A stretch of DNA of 15,042 nt, taken from CAZYTO01 sp964650405 (GTDB lineage: Bacteria > Acidobacteriota > Thermoanaerobaculia > Gp7-AA8). Every line of letters starts with the position of its first letter. The first letter of the stretch is position 1. The position numbers and the translations under genes were made by a program. Location: contig CAZYTO010000134.1 in NCBI GenBank assembly GCA_964650405.1, positions 1 through 15,042 of the forward strand, written 5' to 3'. Shown piece after piece: positions 6,065-13,101 of the stretch. The notes under the pieces were generated by a model. That model saw only the letters and a list, made by a program, of their open reading frames with translations, was not told where the DNA came from and did not search any database.

Positions 6065-6559
6065 TCAGTGCGCGGGCGGCGGCGGGGCGGGCATGGGCAG
6101 GTCCGTGTTGAAGCAGTCGACGATCACCTTCCAGGCGCCACCCTGCTTCTGCCACACGGTGACGTACTTGCCGTGATCGGGGATGAGCTTGCCGTCCGGA
6201 CCGGTGAAGCTCATGTCGTAGTGGCCGCTGGTGTAGGCCAGCTCGCCGGAATCGGCCACCTGGACCTGGTCGGCGGACCAGGTGATCTTGAGGTTTGGCA
6301 GGGCGAAGAAGCCGGCGAAGAGCTGGCGGATCTGGTCGTGGCCGATGGCCACGGAGGCATTCGGCGAAAGCACGCGGGCATTGGAAGCGCACGCGTTGAC
6401 CGAGGGGTCGATCTGCCTGGCGGCGAAGACGCGCGCCCATTCGTCGTCCGCCTTCCGCACGGCGTCTTCCGCCTTGGTGGCGGCCTGGAGACCGGCCGCG
6501 GTCAGCAGGAGACAGGCAAAGAGCAGGGCGCGCCGGGACACCGTGAACGTACGGTTCAT
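6065..6559 (-). CDS. Secreted SnoaL/DUF4440-like (NTF2-fold) protein
   Basis: A 164-aa precursor. The N-terminus MNRTFTVSRRALLFACLLLTAAGLQA has a basic start, a hydrophobic core at about 11-23 and an AxA-like cleavage after residue 26, so export is expected. The mature part has the DUF4440/SnoaL pattern: AVRKADDEWARVFAARQIDPSVNACASNARVLSPN, then GHDQIRQLFAGFFALPNLKITW, AYTSGHYDMSF, GKYVTVWQKQGGAWKVIVDCFNTD. Members are small cone-shaped proteins with varied or unknown roles; no catalytic residue can be assigned. The tail is Pro-rich (PMPAPPPPAH). The start at 6559 has a strong GGAGGA site 8 bases upstream. It is divergent from hpd but not evidently part of tyrosine degradation. Confidence 0.87.
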   Translation of the reverse strand: MNRTFTVSRRALLFACLLLTAAGLQAATKAEDAVRKADDEWARVFAARQIDPSVNACASNARVLSPNASVAIGHDQIRQLFAGFFALPNLKITWSADQVQVADSGELAYTSGHYDMSFTGPDGKLIPDHGKYVTVWQKQGGAWKVIVDCFNTDLPMPAPPPPAH

Positions 6560-6635
6560 CTCGTGATTCCTCCGTTGTGTGATTTCGCGGTAGTTTACGC
6601 TCACGGGCGAGTTTCGGACTGCCGGGGCCACGGAA

Positions 6636-6665
6636 TTGGCAGGGCATGCCCCGCTTGAATAGACT
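6636..6665 (+). promoter_or_regulatory. Candidate promoter for hpd
   Basis: TTGGCA at 6636-6641 and TAGACT at 6660-6665 are separated by 18 bases, each a moderate consensus match. A TAGGAG ribosome-binding site at 6688-6693 lies 8 bases before the ATG at 6702. Both are consistent with independent expression of hpd. Confidence 0.4.
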
Positions 6666-6701
6666 GTTGGCCGATAAGCTGGGTCAGTAGGAGTAGAACA
6701 G

Positions 6702-7835
6702 ATGACGGTCACCATCGAGTCGGATGCCGCGGTTCGCGAGAGCGGGCTCCGCGAGAACCCGCTGAAGCTGAAGAAGATCCATCACGTCGAATTCTGGGCC
6801 GGCAACGCCAAGCAGTCGGCTTATTTCTACCGGAAGGCGTTCGGGTTCTCGCAGCTCGCCTACAGCGGGCTGGAGACGGGCAACCGGCAGACGGCGTCCT
6901 ACGTCCTGGCACAGGGAAAGATCCGCTTCGTGATCACCTCGCCGCTGTCGGGCGACCATCCCGCCAGCGAGCACCTTCGCCTCCATGGCGACGGCGTGCG
7001 CGACATCGCCCTGCAGGTGGAAGACGCCGACTTCGCCTATGCCGAGGCCGTACGCCGCGGCGCGAAGGGCGTCGTGGAGCCGCACGACGTCTCCGACGAC
7101 CTCGGCACGGTCCGGCATGCCGCCATCCAGACCTACGGCGACACCGTCCACTCCCTCATCTCCTACAAGGACTATCGGGGCGCCTTCCTCCCCGGCTATC
7201 AGGCCGCCGAGGTGCCGGGCGAGAGCGCCGGCCTCCTCGTGGTCGACCACATGGTCGGCAACGTCGAGCTGGGAAAGATGAACGTCTGGGCCGAGTGGTA
7301 CACGAAGGTCATGGGCTTCTCGCGCTACATCACCTTCGACGACAAGGACATCTCCACCGAGTACAGCGCGCTGATGTCGATCGTGATGTCGGACGACAAC
7401 CGCGTGGTGAAGTTCCCCATCAACGAGCCGGCGCCGGGACGAAAGAAGAGCCAGATCGACGAGTACCTCGACTGGTACCGCGGCCCGGGCGTGCAGCACG
7501 TGGCCCTGCTGTGCGGCAACATCCTCGAGACGGTGGCGAAGCTGAAGGCGAACGGCGTGGAGTTCCTCACGGTGCCCGACTCGTATTACGAAGAGCTGCC
7601 GAACCGCGTGGGCGACATCGCGGAGCCGATCGAGACGCTGAAGGCACTGGGCGTGCTGGTCGACAAGGACGAGGAAGGCTACCTGCTGCAGCTCTTCTCC
7701 AAGCCGGTCGAGGACCGCCCGACCGTCTTCTTCGAGATCATCCAGCGCAAAGGCTCGCGCGGCTTCGGCAAGGGCAACTTCCGCGCCCTGTTCGAGTCGA
7801 TCGAGGCGGAGCAGGCGCGGAGAGGGAACCTGTAG
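6702..7835 (+). CDS. hpd: 4-hydroxyphenylpyruvate dioxygenase
   Basis: A 377-aa non-haem Fe(II) enzyme that turns 4-hydroxyphenylpyruvate plus oxygen into homogentisate and CO2, the entry step to the homogentisate pathway. Two VOC-type domains are visible, about 24-160 and 178-350. The iron ligands are H183 (VVDHMVGNV), H266 (GVQHVALL) and E345 (TVFFEIIQR). Typical family pieces include FWAGNAKQSAYFYRKAFGF, DHMVGNVELGKMNVWAEWY and the C-terminal GFGKGNFRALFESIE, which closes over the active site. The length is normal. The start is supported by TAGGAG upstream. It faces a minus-strand membrane protein gene, with hmgA and fahA beyond, so the pathway genes form one locus but at least two transcripts. 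Annotation is secure; a hydroxymandelate synthase role is unlikely given the context. Confidence 0.97.
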   Translation: MTVTIESDAAVRESGLRENPLKLKKIHHVEFWAGNAKQSAYFYRKAFGFSQLAYSGLETGNRQTASYVLAQGKIRFVITSPLSGDHPASEHLRLHGDGVRDIALQVEDADFAYAEAVRRGAKGVVEPHDVSDDLGTVRHAAIQTYGDTVHSLISYKDYRGAFLPGYQAAEVPGESAGLLVVDHMVGNVELGKMNVWAEWYTKVMGFSRYITFDDKDISTEYSALMSIVMSDDNRVVKFPINEPAPGRKKSQIDEYLDWYRGPGVQHVALLCGNILETVAKLKANGVEFLTVPDSYYEELPNRVGDIAEPIETLKALGVLVDKDEEGYLLQLFSKPVEDRPTVFFEIIQRKGSRGFGKGNFRALFESIEAEQARRGNL

Positions 7836-7874
7836 TCCAACGTTCGATAAGAATCCGGGCTGCGCGCTCGAATC

Positions 7875-7960
7875 AAGGCTGAAAGGCTGCAAGGCTGAAA
7901 GGAGACGCGGCACGCGCCCTTTCAGCCTTTTCTCCCTTTCAGCCTTTCAGCCTTTATTTA
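7875..7960. terminator. Bidirectional terminator-like nested hairpin between hpd and the membrane protein gene
   Basis: Two perfect stems nest here. The inner one pairs AAGGCTGAAAGG (7891-7902) with 7918-7929; the outer pairs AAGGCTGAAAGGCTG (7875-7889) with 7940-7954. It is built from repeats of AAGGCTGA and is followed by TTTATTTA on the plus strand. It overlaps the stop of the minus-strand gene (7954-7956). It sits between convergent genes, as expected for a two-way terminator, although it is made of the tandem-oligomer material seen in other spacers. Confidence 0.65.
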
Positions 7961-8508
7961 GGCCACAGCCACCCGAACGTCCCCGCCATCAGCAGGCCGT
8001 AGACGACGCCGTCGATGATGTCCTTGATCGTCACACTCCACGGCTTGCCGTACCAGATCGTGTAGGAGATCCCGCTGAACGAATAAGCGAGGATCCCGAT
8101 CGTGCCGACGATGCGGAAGACGGAGAGGTAGTGCGTCCCCGCGGCCAAGGAGTGACCGGCGACGTAGGCGGTGAACGTCGAGACGACGAGCAGGTAGAGG
8201 AACCAGGTGATGAAGGCCGCCGGGAAGGAGAACGAGGATGCGGGATTGCGGAGGAGGACCATGCCCATGGGGCCCTTGTGAAACTCCGCGCGCTCCTCGG
8301 CGGTCACCTTGTTCCACTCGAGACAGGGGACGATGTACATCCCCGACTTCGCGCCCTTGAGAGCCGCGACGGCCGCCGCCTCGTCGGGGAGCTCGCCGTA
8401 GTCCTTGCGATGCCAGAACGGCAGCATCATCCAGAGAATGTTGCTGGCGATGAAGACGAAGACCGCGGAGAGAAGGATGGGGAGCCAGAGCGCGCCCAGA
8501 GAGACCAT
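7954..8508 (-). CDS. Conserved four-helix membrane protein of unknown function
   Basis: A 184-aa integral membrane protein. Hydrophobic segments lie at about 5-29, 95-117, 129-150 and 163-181. A soluble loop of about 65 residues follows the first helix and contains WHRKDYGELPDEAAAVAALKG and MYIVPCLEWNKVTAEERAEF. I recall similar KDYGxLPDE-containing proteins annotated only as hypothetical, so I assign no function. The ATG at 8508 has an excellent GAGGAGGT site 4 bases upstream. It lies between hpd and hmgA on the opposite strand. A role in aromatic transport or in the respiratory membrane would be speculation. Confidence 0.8.
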   Translation of the reverse strand: MVSLGALWLPILLSAVFVFIASNILWMMLPFWHRKDYGELPDEAAAVAALKGAKSGMYIVPCLEWNKVTAEERAEFHKGPMGMVLLRNPASSFSFPAAFITWFLYLLVVSTFTAYVAGHSLAAGTHYLSVFRIVGTIGILAYSFSGISYTIWYGKPWSVTIKDIIDGVVYGLLMAGTFGWLWPK

Positions 8509-8572
8509 CGAGACCTCCTCGTTTTTTCGGCTGACGTGTAGGGCGCAAGTGTAGCGCCAGATGCAACGATGG

Positions 8573-8643
8573 CAGAAGCCAGAAAGCAGAAGGCTGTCAG
8601 AAGATCACTGCCGCCACTTTTGCCTTCTGCCTTCTGACTTCTG
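8573..8643. repeat. CAGAAGGC/GCCTTCTG inverted tandem repeat
   Basis: The 22-base arm 8573-8594 (CAGAAGCCAGAAAGCAG...) and the arm 8622-8643 (GCCTTCTGCCTTCTGACTTC...) pair at 20 of 22 positions around a 27-base loop. Units are variants of CAGAAGG. It has the same architecture as the hairpin at 7875-7954 with a different unit, and lies between divergent genes, where a terminator is not expected. Confidence 0.7.
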
Positions 8644-8651
8644 ATCTGACC

Positions 8652-8657
8652 TAGAAT
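8652..8657 (+). promoter_or_regulatory. -10 box (TAGAAT) 8 bases before hmgA, leaderless candidate
   Basis: TAGAAT is followed by CTCCGGCC and then the ATG at 8666. There is no Shine-Dalgarno, and initiation 6-8 bases after a -10 box would give an mRNA starting at or within a base or two of the start codon. No clear -35 box is present. Confidence 0.4.
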
Positions 8658-8665
8658 CTCCGGCC

Positions 8666-9934
8666 ATGTCGTCGTACCTATCGGGCTTCGGAAACGAATT
8701 CGCGACCGAGGCGGTGAGCGGGGCGTTGCCGGCCGGGCAGAACTCGCCGCAGCGCGTACCGCTCGGGCTGTATGCGGAGCAGCTCTCCGGGACGCCGTTC
8801 ACAGCGCCGCGCACCGCCAACCGCCGGTCGTGGCTGTACCGCATCCGCCCGGCAGTCACCCACGAGCCGTTCACCCGGGTGCGCGAGGCGATCGCGCTCG
8901 AAGAGCCGACGCCCAATCAGCTCCGCTGGGATCCCTTCCCCATTCCGGCCGAGCCCACGGACTTCGTGGACGGACTGCGGACCATCTGCGGCAACGGCGA
9001 CGCCATGATGACCACGGGCATGCGGGCCTACGTCTACGTGGCCAACCGTTCGATGACGGACCGCTTCTTCTACGACGCCGACGGGGAGCTGCTCCTCGTA
9101 CCGCAGCTCGGAGCGCTGAACCTTCACACGGAGCTGGGCATCGTCGACGTGGCGCCGGGGGAGATCGCCGTCATTCCGCGCGGCGTGCGCTTTCGCGTCG
9201 AGCTTGCGGATGCCGAGGCGCGAGGCTACGTCTGCGAGAACTTCGGCGTGCTCCTCCGCCCTCCTGACCTCGGTCCGATCGGCGCCAACGGCCTCGCGAA
9301 CGCGCGCGACTTCCTCACTCCCGTGGCGGCGTTCGAGGAGCGCTACGGCGACTTCGAGCTCATCGCGAAATTCGGCGGCGCGCTGTGGCAGGCACGCATC
9401 GACCACTCACCGCTCGACGTGGTGGCCTGGCACGGCAACTACGCCCCGTACAAGTACGACCTGAAGCGCTTCAACACGATCAACAGCGTCTCGTTCGACC
9501 ATCCCGACCCGTCGATCTTCACGGTCCTGACGTCGCCGAGCGAGATCGCCGGCACGGCCAACATCGACTTCGTCATCTTTCCGCCGCGGTGGATGGTGAC
9601 CGAGCACACCTTCCGGCCGCCCTACTTCCACCGCAACATCATGAACGAGTACATGGGGCTGATCTTCGGCGTCTACGACGCCAAGGCGGAAGGCTTCAGC
9701 CCCGGCGGGGCTAGCCTGCACAACTGCATGTCGGGCCACGGCCCGGATGCCGCGACGTTCGAGCAGGCCTCGGCCGCCGAGCTCTCCCCCCGCTACCTCG
9801 GTGACACACTGGCCTTCATGTTCGAGACGCGCTTCGTGCTCCGGCCGGCGGCGTTCGCGATGGAGGCGCCGCAGTTGCAGCGCGAGTACTGGACATGCTG
9901 GCAAGGTCTGCAGAAGCACTTCTCACGAACCTGA
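8666..9934 (+). CDS. hmgA: Homogentisate 1,2-dioxygenase
   Basis: A 422-aa Fe(II) ring-cleavage enzyme that opens homogentisate to maleylacetoacetate. The sequence starts YLSGFGNEFATEAVSGALP, the hallmark of the family, and contains QNSPQRVPLGLYAEQLSG. The iron ligands by alignment to the human enzyme are H322 and E328 (YFHRNIMNEYMG) and H358 (MSGHGPD). The catalytic His corresponds to H279 (FDHPDPSIFTVLT), with the same 43-residue spacing to the first ligand as in the human protein. The length is normal. A TAGAAT box only 8 bases before the ATG suggests a leaderless transcript. The next gene starts inside the last 40 bases, so hmgA leads a three-gene operon. Confidence 0.97.
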   Translation: MSSYLSGFGNEFATEAVSGALPAGQNSPQRVPLGLYAEQLSGTPFTAPRTANRRSWLYRIRPAVTHEPFTRVREAIALEEPTPNQLRWDPFPIPAEPTDFVDGLRTICGNGDAMMTTGMRAYVYVANRSMTDRFFYDADGELLLVPQLGALNLHTELGIVDVAPGEIAVIPRGVRFRVELADAEARGYVCENFGVLLRPPDLGPIGANGLANARDFLTPVAAFEERYGDFELIAKFGGALWQARIDHSPLDVVAWHGNYAPYKYDLKRFNTINSVSFDHPDPSIFTVLTSPSEIAGTANIDFVIFPPRWMVTEHTFRPPYFHRNIMNEYMGLIFGVYDAKAEGFSPGGASLHNCMSGHGPDAATFEQASAAELSPRYLGDTLAFMFETRFVLRPAAFAMEAPQLQREYWTCWQGLQKHFSRT

Positions 9935-10656
9935 TCGACTACGCGGGGCTGTTCCCTCCTGCGGCGTTGCCCATGGCGGATGCCGTGCGCAACTACGGTC
10001 ACTACCGGCACGGCGAGCACGCCTGGATGCTGGGCCGCTTCGTCGTCCCGGCCGAGAACGTGTCCGCCGTGCCGGGCGACTTCCCGCTCAGCGTCCTCGG
10101 CATGGCCGACAACGATGTGCTGGAGGTCAAGGCGGCGTCGCGGGACGAGGTGGCCCGCATCGGCGAAGAAGCCGAGGGCCGGACGACCTACGTCGAGGTG
10201 AGCGAGCTCGATCTTCTCGACGACGTCGCCGCGCACGGGCTGCGCGCCAAGATCCGCACGGGCGGCATCACACCGGCCGCCATTCCGCCGGCCACGTACG
10301 TGGCCAACTTCATCCGCCGTTGCGCGCAGCGAGGCCTGCCCTTCAAGGCCACAGCCGGCCTGCACCATCCCGTCCGCTGCGTGAAGCCGCTGACGTACGA
10401 CGCGGGCGCGCCGCGCAGCACGATGCATGGATTCATCAACGTCTTCCTGGCCGCGGCGCTGCTGCCGCAGGCCGAGTCGATCCTCACCGAGGACGACCCG
10501 CGTGCGTTCTCGTTCGAAGACGACGCCGCGGCCTGGCGCGGACATGCCGTGCGGACGGAAGACCTGGCGCGGCTCCGCAGTGAGTTCGCGATCTCGTTCG
10601 GCTCGTGCTCGTTCGAAGAGCCCATCGCCGACCTGAAGGAGCTGGGATGGCTTTAA
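9895..10656 (+). CDS. Uncharacterised conserved protein between hmgA and fahA (possible TIM barrel)
   Basis: A 253-aa soluble protein that I cannot assign to a characterised family. Spaced strand-like blocks end in polar residues, as in a beta/alpha barrel: LIDYAGLFPPAALPM (13-27), YVEVSELD (99-106), AKIRTGG (118-124), PFKATAGLHHPVR (149-161), GFINVFLAA (179-187) and FGSCSFEEP (235-243). The candidate active-site residues are E101, K119, R121, K151, H157, H158 and N182. The ATG at 9895 overlaps hmgA by 40 bases, and the stop overlaps the fahA start by 10, so all three are almost certainly co-translated. Position between homogentisate dioxygenase and fumarylacetoacetase points to maleylacetoacetate handling, the one step with no gene here. 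It lacks the SSxxxRVR glutathione site of the zeta-GST isomerase. This role is hypothesis only. Confidence 0.85.
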   Translation: MLARSAEALLTNLIDYAGLFPPAALPMADAVRNYGHYRHGEHAWMLGRFVVPAENVSAVPGDFPLSVLGMADNDVLEVKAASRDEVARIGEEAEGRTTYVEVSELDLLDDVAAHGLRAKIRTGGITPAAIPPATYVANFIRRCAQRGLPFKATAGLHHPVRCVKPLTYDAGAPRSTMHGFINVFLAAALLPQAESILTEDDPRAFSFEDDAAAWRGHAVRTEDLARLRSEFAISFGSCSFEEPIADLKELGWL

Positions 10657-11882
10657 AGTCGTGGATCGACTCGGCGAACTACGCAACGGACTTCCCGCTG
10701 GAGAACCTGCCCTTCGGCGTCTTCCGGGCCGGGCGCCGGGCCCACATCGGCGTGGCCATCGGCGAGCGCATCCTCGACCTGACCACGGCATTCGAGGACG
10801 GCCTCATCACCGAGGATGCCGTGGCGCAGGAGACGCTGAACGCGCTCATGGCCAAAGGGCGGGAGGCCGCCACCTCGCTCCGCGCGCGCGTGCAGGAGCT
10901 GCTGACCGACGGTGCCGCCGACCGGCAGCGGACGGCCAAGCACCTCATGGCCCGCAGGGACGCCGAGATGCTGCTGCCGTGCGACATCGGCGACTACACC
11001 GACTTCTACGCCTCGATCCACCACGCTACGAACGTCGGGTCGATGTTCCGGCCCGACAATCCGCTGCTGCCGAACTACAAGTACGTCCCCATCGGCTACC
11101 ACGGGCGGACCTCGTCGATCGTCATCAGCGAAACGGAAGTCCGGCGCCCGCACGGCCAGACCCGCGACGACTCCTCGGAGCTGCCGTCGTTCGGGCCGAC
11201 GAAGCGGCTCGACTACGAGATGGAGATCGGTCTCTTCATCGGCCACGGCAACCCGCCCGGGACGCCCATCGACGTCAACGAGGCGGAGTCGCACATCTTC
11301 GGGCTCTGCCTGGTGAACGACTGGTCGGCGCGTGACGTCCAGGCCTGGGAGTACCAGCCGCTCGGGCCGTTCCTGGCCAAGAACTTCGCCACGACGCTCT
11401 CGCCGTGGATCGTGACCATGGATGCCCTGGAACCGTTCCGCGTCCCGGCGTTTGCGCGCGCCGAGGGCGATCCCGCGCCGCTGCCGTACCTCGCCCAGAC
11501 CGGCGACGGCGGTTTCGACATCACCGTGGAAGTGTGGCTGCGCAGCGCGTCGATGAATGAGCCGGTGCGCCTCAGCCGGGGCAGCTTCCGCGACATGTAC
11601 TGGACGATCGCGCAGCTCGTGACCCATCACGCTTCGAACGGCTGCAACCTCCGGCCGGGCGATCTGCTGGCTAGCGGCACGGTCTCCGGCCCGGAGAAAG
11701 AATCACGCGGCTGCCTGCTCGAGCTGGCCTGGCGCGGATCACAACCGGTCCAGCTTCCCAACGGCGAACAGCGCCGCTTCCTCGAAGACGGCGACGAAGT
11801 CATCCTCCACGCCTACTGCCAGCGAGACGAGCTGCGGATCGGCTTCGGGGAGTGCAGGGGGCGGGTGGTGGCAGCAGGGTAG
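10647..11882 (+). CDS. fahA: Fumarylacetoacetase
   Basis: A 411-aa metal-dependent hydrolase that splits fumarylacetoacetate into fumarate and acetoacetate, the last step of tyrosine breakdown. It has the FAH N-terminal SH3-like domain (about 12-105) and the catalytic domain after it. The metal ligands are D119 (DYTDFY), E191 and E193 (DYEMEIGLFIG) and D225 (VNDWSARD); the catalytic base is H126 (IHHATNVG). Spacing equals that of the mouse enzyme (ligand to His 7 residues, second Glu to Asp 32). The start is ATG 10647, with AAGGAG 7 bases upstream, inside the stop region of the preceding gene; an upstream in-frame ATG at 10605 would add 14 residues without homology. No terminator is obvious after 11882. 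Confidence 0.96.
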   Translation: MALKSWIDSANYATDFPLENLPFGVFRAGRRAHIGVAIGERILDLTTAFEDGLITEDAVAQETLNALMAKGREAATSLRARVQELLTDGAADRQRTAKHLMARRDAEMLLPCDIGDYTDFYASIHHATNVGSMFRPDNPLLPNYKYVPIGYHGRTSSIVISETEVRRPHGQTRDDSSELPSFGPTKRLDYEMEIGLFIGHGNPPGTPIDVNEAESHIFGLCLVNDWSARDVQAWEYQPLGPFLAKNFATTLSPWIVTMDALEPFRVPAFARAEGDPAPLPYLAQTGDGGFDITVEVWLRSASMNEPVRLSRGSFRDMYWTIAQLVTHHASNGCNLRPGDLLASGTVSGPEKESRGCLLELAWRGSQPVQLPNGEQRRFLEDGDEVILHAYCQRDELRIGFGECRGRVVAAG

Positions 11883-11897
11883 CGTCTGGTGTGCCTT

Positions 11898-11903
11898 TAC
11901 AAT
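11898..11903 (+). promoter_or_regulatory. Possible -10 box upstream of the coiled-coil gene
   Basis: TACAAT matches five of six consensus bases and lies 16 bases after the fahA stop. I see no convincing -35 box at 16-18 bases upstream. It could start transcription of the coiled-coil gene independently of the tyrosine operon. Confidence 0.3.
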
Positions 11904-12014
11904 GCGTAGTATTTCCTTAGAGCATCGTTGCCCTCCACCCGCGCAAATCAGGGATGAAAGGAGCTCAAACCGGTGATTGAGCAGCGGAACGCTTATGAGC
12001 GTTAAAATAAAGCC

Positions 12015-12422
12015 GTGGTCGAAGAGCTGAGCAGCGCGCTGGACGTAATGCGACGTGAGAACGCTGCGGCGCATGAGAAGACGCGGCGCGAGAACGCCGC
12101 GGCGCACGATGAGACGCGGCGCCATGTCGATGTTGTCGCTGAATCGACGCGGCACACGGTCCAGCTGATTGCGGAGATTGTGGACCACGTCACTCAGCGG
12201 CTCAACACCACGGCTGCTGTACTCTCTGAAAGAATCGACAGCACCGCCGCCGAAACGCAGGCCGTGTTGAGGTTCTCTCACGCCGAGCTCGAACGCCGCA
12301 TGCACACACTGGAGGAGAACAACCGGTCTCTCGGCGAGGGGCAACGTACGATTGAAGCGACCGTCGCCGACCTGCAAGCACGCGTTGAACGGCTAGAGGA
12401 CTCGATCAACCCAAGAAGCTGA
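12015..12422 (+). CDS. Coiled-coil protein with hendecad repeats, possibly 5'-disrupted
   Basis: A 135-aa, almost wholly helical protein. RRENAAAHEKT and RRENAAAHDET (13-34) are tandem 11-residue repeats, encoded by a 33-bp DNA repeat, followed by RRHVDVVAESTRHTVQLIAEIVDHVTQRL and a heptad-rich tail (LERRMHTLEENN, VADLQARVERLED). I recall similar RRHxxVVAExLRxxIxLxAE proteins labelled hypothetical. The GTG at 12015 has no ribosome-binding site. In the same frame 42 bases earlier, GTG 11973 follows a strong AAAGGAG, but this reading hits TAA at 12003-12005 after MIEQRNAYER. The true gene may therefore start at 11973 and be broken by a nonsense change, or restart at 12015 or at ATG 12048. No function is assigned. 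Confidence 0.6.
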   Translation: MVEELSSALDVMRRENAAAHEKTRRENAAAHDETRRHVDVVAESTRHTVQLIAEIVDHVTQRLNTTAAVLSERIDSTAAETQAVLRFSHAELERRMHTLEENNRSLGEGQRTIEATVADLQARVERLEDSINPRS

Positions 12423-12477
12423 TCCGATCCGCGCGGCATGGCGACTCCGAAAGTGCCAACCACCATCGCCTGCGCTG

Positions 12478-13101
12478 CTACGCCCGCGTCGAGATCCCGA
12501 ACCTCCGCAGGTAATACGCCCAGAAGGCGACGTCTTCGCGGACGAGGTTGTAGGGCATGCCGCGCAGCATCGACGTTTCCGAGGGGACGGTGTAGACGTT
12601 CATGCCGTAGCGCTGGAAGGTCATCTTGATGCGCGGCAGGTGGTAGAAGTGACTGACGGCGAGGATGCGCGCGCCACGGCTCGTGGCCACGGCGTTGCGC
12701 ACGGTGGATTCGGTGTTGACGCCGGCGGGATCGCGCACGATGGCGCTGGCCGGGACGCCCAGCGACTCGGCATAGCGCGTCATCGATGCCGGCTCGTCGA
12801 ACGTGCCGTCGCCGGGACCGCCGGAGAAGAAGAGCCGCGGAGCGAGGCCCTTGCGGTAGAGCGCCGCCGCAGTGCGGACGCGGTCGGCGAGGGCCTCGAG
12901 GTACCGCTTGTTCGTGAGGAGCACGACGGCGAGGAGGACGAGCACGAGGCGGCTGGCCCAGGCCGGCAGCGGCGTGAAGTCGATCCACCAGAGGTTCGCG
13001 TCGGAGCCGCGGAAGCGGAGATCGCCGGCGACGTTCAGCAGCGTGAACACGCCGAGGAAGATGGCCAGACCGCGGGAGATGCTGGAGCGCACGGGACTCA
13101 T
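12478..13101 (-). CDS. YdcF/DUF218-like membrane-anchored protein lacking its first strand
   Basis: A 207-aa protein. Two hydrophobic segments at the N-terminus (about 10-25 and 48-63) are followed by the DUF218 pattern ADRVRTAAALYRKGLAPRLFFSGGPGDG (72-99), AGVNTESTVRNA, RILAVSHFYHLPRIKMTFQRYG and VREDVAFWAYYLRRF. Relatives (ElyC, SanA, YdcF) act at the envelope and bind nucleotide-like or unknown ligands. The usual opening strand with a VLG motif before the ALADRV helix is not seen; the second membrane segment passes straight into NKRYLEALADRV. No other frame supplies it, so an internal deletion is likely. The ATG at 13101 overlaps the M28 stop as TAATG, indicating coupled translation. Confidence 0.78.
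   Translation of the reverse strand: MSPVRSSISRGLAIFLGVFTLLNVAGDLRFRGSDANLWWIDFTPLPAWASRLVLVLLAVVLLTNKRYLEALADRVRTAAALYRKGLAPRLFFSGGPGDGTFDEPASMTRYAESLGVPASAIVRDPAGVNTESTVRNAVATSRGARILAVSHFYHLPRIKMTFQRYGMNVYTVPSETSMLRGMPYNLVREDVAFWAYYLRRFGISTRA

Noticed and set aside
6684..7913. Long minus-strand frame opposite hpd
   Set aside because: It is a GC-skewed antisense shadow of hpd with no family resemblance; hpd has all catalytic residues.
9793..10791. Long minus-strand frame opposite hmgA, the unknown gene and fahA
   Set aside because: It is a shadow of three overlapping plus-strand genes with clear operon structure; the composition is Arg/Gly-rich without motifs.
10653..11630. Long minus-strand frame opposite fahA
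   Set aside because: Same reason: an antisense artefact of high GC, while fahA on the plus strand shows complete metal and catalytic residues.
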